NCBI GenBank assembly: GCA_003573635.1
Contig: QUTJ01031688.1
Span: 1 to 14,932, forward strand
Direction: 5' to 3'
Length of the DNA: 14,932 nucleotides
DNA from: Goniomonas avonlea
Lineage: Eukaryota; Cryptophyceae; Goniomonadida; Goniomonadaceae
Part shown: positions 12,001-14,932 of the stretch, one piece after another
Layout: the number at the start of each line of letters is the position of its first letter
Position numbering within the stretch: position 1 is the stretch's first letter
Notes under the pieces: generated by a model
Told to the model about the DNA's origin: nothing
Database searches by the model: none
The model's input: the letters and a program-made list of their open reading frames with translations, nothing else
Made by a program: the position numbers and the translations under genes

Positions 12001-14932
12001 GATATGTTGAAACCCTGTTTCAGGAGATTGTCCGCGGTCGAAAACTTGAGAGTGACCGAGGTGGAGAGCGAAATCAAAGGGGCAGGAAGCACGGTGCCCG
12101 TCAGCGGGCCACCCTGCGCGTGAATCGGAGCCCAGGTGGTGCGACCGTTATAGATCGTCAAGTTGTCAGCGGGGCCGAGTTCGAACGTGAGGAAGGTAAG
12201 ACGGACGACACCGCCAAGAGGAGGCGTGATTGTCCAAGTGCAGTGACGCCCAACTCCGTTGTCGTTGCCGCCGCGGTCAGAAACATATCCGGAATTGGAG
12301 GTGGACAGCAGCGTGGTCTCGCCAGTGCGGCAGTGGTCGGCCGCAACCCCAGCAAAGGTCACGTTGAAGCCGCCAGCCCTGTCGGAGGAATCCGAAGTAA
12401 ACACGATGTGCACAGACATCCAGTTCGATGTCAGAGCTGACGGGAGCGCGGTGCCGGTGTAGGGTCCGCCGAGCACAGGTGCGCTTGTGGTCGGGCCGTC
12501 GTACACCGTCACACTGTCCCCGGACCCAAGATCGAAGCTCGCGAAGGCGAGACCTACAATGCCGCCGATGGGAGGCGTGATCGTCCAGGTGCAGGCTTGG
12601 TTGTTCGTGTAGTCGTAAACACCACTGCCATCAGTGACAGACCCAGAGTTGCGCGTGGTCAGGGATTGGCTACCGCTGCACCGAGACACGGACACGCCGA
12701 CCCAAGTTGCAGTGAACCCGCCGGCGCTGAACAAGGCTCCGGCGTCAAACACAACAGTGAGAGATGTCCATTTCGACGTCTGGACGCCTGGGAGCGTGGA
12801 CCCCGTGAACGGGCCAGCTAATACCGGCGCAGTTGAGGTGGCGCCATCGTACAAGGTGAGAGTGTCGCCGGCGGTGGGTGCAGCGTGCGAGCTCGCGATG
12901 GGATTGGACCCCGATGCAGAGACGGTGGGGGTCACAGACGCCTGTGAGGAGCCTCTGTTTGTCAAGACGAAAGACACCAACGTGTCAGCGGTAGTCACCA
13001 TGCTCTGACCTCCAGCAACGGTCAGAATGAGCGTGCCAGAGCTCTGGGTCCAATGCCCAGCACTTCCGAAAACGACCGAGGCTGTCACTGGCAGCGAGGT
13101 GGAGTCAGCGGTCTGAGTCCCAGTCAACCCTGTGATTGTGACGAGGTCACCAGGAGACTGGATGACACTCGGCCTGAGAGAGAACACCACTGTGTTCAAC
13201 TTGCCCTGGATGTCAGTGGATTGCTGGTAGCGCGCAGTGATCCACACAGAGGACGGCGCTCGAGTAGACAGCACAGTTCCCGTCATCACTGCAACAGAGA
13301 CCGAGTTGGCACCAGTTGCCGAGATCGTCGGGGACACAGCAGAGCCTGACGTCGCTCTGTTGGTCAGCGTGACGGTGAACAGAGTGTTGGTTTCGGTGGG
13401 CACGGCCTGCCCAGACAGCACTGTGATCACCAGCGTGCCGGTGTTCTGCGTCCACGACCCTGATGACTCGAACACCCCAGCACCCCCACCAATAGACAAA
13501 CTCGCAGAGTCGGTGGTCTGCGTGCCAGTGAGTCCGGTCACCGTGACCTTGTCTCCGGCTGCCTGTGCGCGACTCGGGCGTATCGTGAAGGTCAGAGTGT
13601 TGAGCGCGGACTGCAAAACGGAACTCTCCCCGACAAGGGCGGTCTGCCAAGCACCAGGGACCGTCTCAACCCGAACCTTCTGAGACATAGCGGCGGCGGC
13701 GATGGGTTGAGAGCCGGAGGCTGACAGCATCGGGTAACCGAAGTTCCAGTACAAGCTGTTGGTCAGAACAGTGCTGAACACACTGTTCGAGCCAGTCGGC
13801 ACGGAGGTCGAAACGGTCAAGACAAGGCTGCCTGAGTTCTGAGTCCACGCGCCAGTGCCCCCAAAAACACTCGAGTCAGTGACCACATGGTTTGTCTTGT
13901 CCACCGTTTGTGAGCCCAGCAGACCCGTCACAGTGACAGTGTCGCCAGCAGCCAGTGCAGCGCTGGGCTGGATGGTGAACGTCAGCGTGTTGAGGGCACC
14001 GCGGACGTTGGAAGTCTCAGCAACGGTCTTGGTCACCCACGTCACAGTCTCTGCGGTAGCAGCCCCGAGAACAGTCGTGCTCATGGAAGCAGCAGCGATC
14101 GGGGCAGACCCGGAAGCCGCAACCGTCGGTGTCACCGCCGTCTGCGACGCCGCATTATTCACGACAACGATCTTGACCTCGTTGTCCATCACAGTAAGCG
14201 TCATGGTCGAGCTAATACTGAGGACAAGCGTCCCTGTGCTCTGTGTCCAGGCTCCAACTCCGCCAAAGATTGCCGACTGAGCGCCAGTCACTGCAAGGTC
14301 GGTCTTATCCGCAGTCTGGGTCCCAGTCAATCCTTGAATTGTGACAACGTTCACGTCCGAAAGGCTTGCGCTGGGATGAATGGTGAAGGTGAGTGTGTTA
14401 AATCCGCCCTGAGTGGTAGAGCTCTCGTGCACAGTCTTGGTGATCCACGTGTTGGGCTCGACTGTCGCGGCACCAAGAATGCGATTCGGAGAATCAAAAA
14501 CAACACGCGGAACGGGGGTCGCTCCAGTGGCACTAACAGTGGGCTCCGAGTACCACACCAGATCACTTGGATTAGTCACAGTGATCGAGAACACAGTGTC
14601 AGTGCCAGTTGGAACAGTCTGCGCGGTGGCCACAGTCAACACCAAGGTCCCAGCGTCAGCCGTCCACACCCCGACGGAGCCGAAAGGAGTACCACCAGTC
14701 ACGGTGACCGAACTGGAAAGCGACAGCGAAGTGAGGAGGCTGCCGATCGTGATTTTGTCTCCCGGGTTCTGCTGCACACTGGGCTTCAACGTGAATGTCA
14801 GCGTGTTGAGTGCACTCTGCACGGTGCTGCTTTCAGAAACAATCTTCGTGGTCCACGATGTGGACGGTGCAGTCGCAGCGCCAAGCACTGTTGTCGCCGG
14901 CGTCATTGCTGCGAGCGCAATGGGGTTGCTTC
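1..14932 (-). CDS. Giant multidomain surface-type protein with CUB domains and ~135-aa repeats, partial at both ends
   Basis: One minus-strand frame (codons whose lowest coordinate is a multiple of 3) is open from 14930 to 3. It has no stop codon and no frameshift over 4,976 codons. Domain register holds throughout: all 30 copies of the repeat signature 'NTLTF' and every CUB cysteine fall in this frame. By approximate window residue the order is: repeats 1-682, CUB block 683-1041, repeats 1042-3076, CUB block 3077-3313, repeats 3314-4664, CUB block 4665-4962, Pro-rich tail 4963-4976. No intron is needed to explain any part. The composition is rich in Thr, Ser, Ala, Val and Gly, poor in Lys and Arg, and nearly free of Cys outside the CUBs, as expected for an extracellular beta-sandwich protein. 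I do not recognise the gene. A role as a secreted or surface-anchored adhesin or structural fibre is inferred from domain type only. Start, signal peptide and C-terminal anchor lie outside the window. Confidence 0.93.
3..44 (-). other. Arg/His/Pro-rich segment after the last CUB
   Basis: After the last CUB strand the frame reads 'NPAARRHHSLPPPAP' to the window edge. This differs from the Thr/Ser/Ala-rich style of the rest of the protein. It could be a linker to the next region, the approach to the C-terminal part of the protein, or read-through into an intron or non-coding sequence. The window ends too soon to tell. Confidence 0.4.
45..380 (-). other. CUB domain, complete (block III, second full copy)
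   Basis: Runs from 'RCSGTSSITSGNSGWVSDG' with cysteines at 377 and 290, through 'CVFVITPPLGGTVSL', 'FDLASGDSVTIHDG', 'ILGGPYTTGGLP' and 'SESVSVHFV', to 'AGGFNLSFAA'. Two positions conserved elsewhere differ: 'CVF' for 'C-W' and 'IHDG' for 'YDG'. Unlike every other CUB here, it is not followed by 'AV-VSRC' and a further CUB. Confidence 0.84.
381..740 (-). other. CUB domain, complete (block III, first full copy)
   Basis: Runs from 'RCSGTQTLATLNSGTIGDG' with cysteines at 737 and 650, through 'CIWVITPPLGGVVTL', 'DWAVFDLNTTDTLAVYDG' and 'SNSQSMTVVF', to the closing 'EQGFSATFTAVAVSRC'. An extra Gly-rich loop ('SFGGVYGGTGQMP') replaces the usual 'LGGPYTG-LP', making it slightly longer than its neighbours. 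Its intact 'FDLNTTDTLAVYDG' shows what the two split CUBs look like when nothing is inserted at that loop. Confidence 0.86.
741..938 (-). other. CUB domain, C-terminal half only (completes the CUB split by array III)
   Basis: Directly follows the 'AAAAM' that ends array III. It begins 'VPYDADYVTIYDGDST', then 'PLAGPFHGSTVP', 'TSNWRAMTVVF' and the closing 'GAGFSATYTAVSVARC', whose 'RC' opens the next domain. It is cysteine-free and lacks the first-half strands, which lie about 4 kb upstream at 5153-4992. Compared with the two other second-half fragments (12884 and 5702), the entry point is at the same residue. Confidence 0.82.
939..4991 (-). repeat. Repeat array III: 10 uninterrupted ~135-aa repeats
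   Basis: Ten tandem copies with marker 'N' codons at 4901, 4493, 4097, 3680, 3272, 2864, 2456, 2057, 1652 and 1253. Spacings run from 396 to 417 bp, all multiples of three. The block order is the same as in arrays I and II. The first copy (4901) resembles the first copy of array II: both have 'LTAD-T-L--TGAG-TIF' where most others have 'TQTAD' and 'GGTNAAVFG'. Cysteines occur at 3536, 2534, 2150 and 1379, at most one per unit. All four ambiguous bases of the window lie in this array. It ends with 'VAIAAAAMVPYD' and passes into a CUB second half. Confidence 0.9.
3839..4495. other. Cluster of four ambiguous bases (3839, 4011, 4329, 4495)
   Basis: All four Ns of the window fall in 657 bp inside array III. 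In the reading frame they give codons NCG (Thr, Ala, Ser or Pro), CAN (Gln or His; Gln fits the repeat consensus), GGN (Gly) and ANC (Asn, Thr, Ser or Ile). None can be a stop, so the open frame does not depend on them. They probably mark poor base calls or mixed reads from similar repeat copies. Confidence 0.85.
4992..5153 (-). other. CUB domain, N-terminal half only (host of array III)
   Basis: Starts 'RCAALQTVTTNTGTI', keeps both cysteines (5150 and 5066), then 'CEWVINPALGGVVQL' and 'DFSAFSL'. It stops at the same strand as the other split CUB. After 'AGKSA' the first repeat of array III begins with 'ALLGAAGAPPAAWVTK'. The second half follows array III at 938-741. Its last 13 residues before the break ('GGVVQLDFSAF' and neighbours) match the other split CUB almost exactly. 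Confidence 0.82.
5154..5504 (-). other. CUB domain, complete (block II)
   Basis: The only complete CUB of block II. It runs from 'RCNGQVNYTTADSG', with cysteines at 5501 and 5414 (29 codons apart), through 'CIWVITPPTQGQVRL', 'LDIASGDSLTVYDG', 'ILGGPYSVGDLPP' and 'TSSWISVSIQL', to the closing 'AQGFNASYEAIPVSRC'. 'TPPTQG' replaces the usual 'TPPLGG'. Sequons are visible at 'NYT' and 'NAS'. Confidence 0.86.
5505..5702 (-). other. CUB domain, C-terminal half only (completes the CUB split by array II)
   Basis: Begins at 'TTDYLSVFDGNSTS' directly after the last repeat of array II. It continues with 'LLGGPFYGSSLPP', 'TSNWKAVTVQF' and the closing 'YGQGFAFRYLAIEVARC', where 'RC' opens the next CUB. 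It has no cysteines and no 'CTW-IPP' strand, so it cannot be a complete domain. It supplies exactly the strands missing from the half-domain at 11978-11806. That complementarity is what is seen; folding of the two halves into one domain is inferred. Confidence 0.82.
5703..11805 (-). repeat. Repeat array II: 15 uninterrupted ~135-aa repeats
   Basis: Fifteen tandem copies with marker codons ('N' of 'NTLTF') at 11723, 11321, 10919, 10502, 10085, 9677, 9278, 8870, 8465, 8063, 7661, 7250, 6839, 6431 and 6026. Spacings run from 399 to 417 bp, always a multiple of three, and mean unit length is about 135 residues. Copies are clearly diverged but colinear. At 7250 the invariant Asn is replaced by Thr ('FTTITF'). 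The copy at 9677 is the most deviant ('FNTLTLPLGP', 'DKFVYTGL') and is followed by a Trp-rich linker near 9300-9370. Most copies lack Cys; single cysteines occur at 11354, 9806 and 8189. The array begins immediately after a CUB first half and ends, after 'SPVAQVAMTPH', immediately before a CUB second half, so it contains a whole number of units. Confidence 0.9.
11806..11978 (-). other. CUB domain, N-terminal half only (host of array II)
   Basis: Opens normally with 'RCNGTSYVNSLNLG', keeps both cysteines (11975 and 11888), then 'CTWIITPPVGGVVQL' and 'DFSAFDL'. The expected 'D-L-VYDG' strand does not follow. After 'HTSTDK' the sequence turns into the start of a repeat, 'LLSAANLPEATWTTK', which corresponds to the usual 'VLGAATAP-W-TK'. 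The missing second half is present about 6.1 kb further on, at 5702-5505, right after array II ends. I read this as one CUB domain split by the array. An alternative is a domain fragment left by unequal recombination. Confidence 0.82.
11979..12335 (-). other. CUB domain, complete (block I, second full copy)
   Basis: Starts at 'HCRTGETTLLSTSNSG', with cysteines at 12332 and 12242 (30 codons apart). It continues with 'HCTWTITPPLGGVVRLTF', 'FELGPADNLTIYNG' and 'GGPLTGTVLP', and closes with 'KQGFNISYDAIAVSRC', where the final 'RC' opens the next domain. It departs from the other copies in two ways: 'YNG' replaces the usual 'YDG', and a slightly longer 'HAQGGP' loop precedes the Gly-Pro turn. 'FNIS' is again a glycosylation sequon near the last strand. 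Confidence 0.86.
12336..12683 (-). other. CUB domain, complete (block I, first full copy)
   Basis: A full-length CUB of about 116 residues. It opens with 'RCSGSQSLTT', then 'SGSVTDGSGVYDYTN', the second cysteine in 'QACTWTITPP' (Cys codons at 12680 and 12593, 29 codons apart), 'GGIVGLAF', 'FDLGSGDSVTVYDG', 'LGGPYTG', 'SNWMSVHIVF' and the closing 'AGGFNVTF'. The 'C-W-I-PP-GG-V-L-F' and 'D-L-VYDG' patterns are typical of the CUB family, an extracellular beta-sandwich. Only the first of the two classical CUB disulfides is possible here. The closing 'GGFNVT' contains an N-glycosylation sequon if the protein is secreted by a eukaryote. Confidence 0.87.
12684..12884 (-). other. CUB domain, C-terminal half only (block I)
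   Basis: Follows the last repeat of array I directly. It begins in mid-domain at 'GDTLTLYDGATST', the strand that in the complete CUBs of this gene follows the 'FDL' strand. It continues through 'LAGPFTGSTLP', 'SKWTSLTVVF' and 'AGGFTATW', and ends where the next domain's 'RC' begins. It contains no cysteine, because both CUB cysteines lie in the first half. The matching first half is not in the window; by analogy with the other arrays it should lie upstream of array I. What is seen is a clean half-domain; that its partner lies beyond the array is inference. Confidence 0.8.
12885..14930 (-). repeat. Repeat array I: five ~135-aa beta-type repeats plus the end of a sixth
   Basis: Five consecutive copies of the gene's repeat, marked by the first base of the 'N' codon in 'NTLTF' (or variant) at 14807, 14399, 13991, 13601 and 13196. 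Spacings are 408, 408, 390 and 405 bp, all multiples of three. The edge piece 14930-14889 is the end of a previous copy, so the array continues beyond the window. Each copy runs in order through a 'VLGAATAP-W' linker, 'ESS', 'NTLTFTI-P', 'GD-ITI-GLTGTQTAD', 'FGS-GAWTQNTGTLVLTV', 'VFSV-LTNP', 'QTAVTPTISASG' and 'NPIA-AAM'. Alternating hydrophobic and polar residues in these blocks suggest beta strands of an Ig-like sandwich; that is inference. Copies at 14807 and 13991 replace the 'QTAVTP' stretch with aromatic sequence ('DLVWYSEP', 'YWNFGYP'). The last copy breaks off after 'SNPIASSHA' and passes into half a CUB domain. Confidence 0.88.

Noticed and set aside
11806-12884. Domain breaks in CUB block I as exon-intron boundaries or a misassembly join
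   Set aside because: The frame is continuous across the breaks and the same junction recurs at the same residue in the other blocks. Neither introns nor chance misjoins explain that well, although misassembly cannot be fully excluded without reads.
939-14930. Regular spacing suggesting a CRISPR array or satellite DNA
   Set aside because: The period is about 405 bp, copies diverge freely at third codon positions, and lengths vary only in multiples of three. It is a protein-level repeat.
1-14932. tRNA, rRNA, other RNA genes, insertion sequences, terminators or a transmembrane segment
   Set aside because: None was seen. The whole window is accounted for by repeats and CUB domains, and no hydrophobic run long enough for a membrane helix occurs in the translated frame.

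Overview
The whole window is the inside of one giant protein-coding gene on the minus strand. Reading from 14930 down to 3, one frame stays open for 4,976 codons with no stop. Neither the start nor the stop codon is in the window, so the full protein is longer than 4,976 residues. Four ambiguous bases (3839, 4011, 4329, 4495) lie in this frame, and none of them can create a stop. I see no second gene, RNA gene, CRISPR array, insertion sequence or intergenic stretch.

Layout in protein order (falling coordinates): array I, at least five copies of a ~135-residue repeat (14930 to ~12885); CUB block I (12884-11806); array II, 15 repeats (~11805-5703); CUB block II (5702-4992); array III, 10 repeats (~4991-939); CUB block III (938-~45); then a short Arg/His/Pro-rich stretch (44-3). 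In total there are 30 full repeats, five complete CUB domains and five CUB half-domains.

The main structural observation is how the two domain types join. Each array that can be followed from end to end starts right after the first half of a CUB domain (both cysteines, up to the 'DFSAF-L' strand) and ends right before the second half of one ('D-L-VYDG' through the terminal 'GGF' strand). The half-domains on either side of arrays II and III are therefore complementary. The simplest reading is that each repeat array is a very large insertion in the same loop of a host CUB domain.

Organism: CUB domains, a Ser/Thr/Ala-rich extracellular-type composition, high GC (about 60% by eye) and scattered assembly Ns suggest a draft genome of a eukaryote. 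A protist or alga is more likely than an animal, because I do not recognise the repeat as a classical animal domain. A bacterial giant surface protein cannot be excluded. The likely role is a secreted or cell-surface adhesive or structural fibre. That role is inference: no signal peptide, transmembrane segment or anchor lies in the window.
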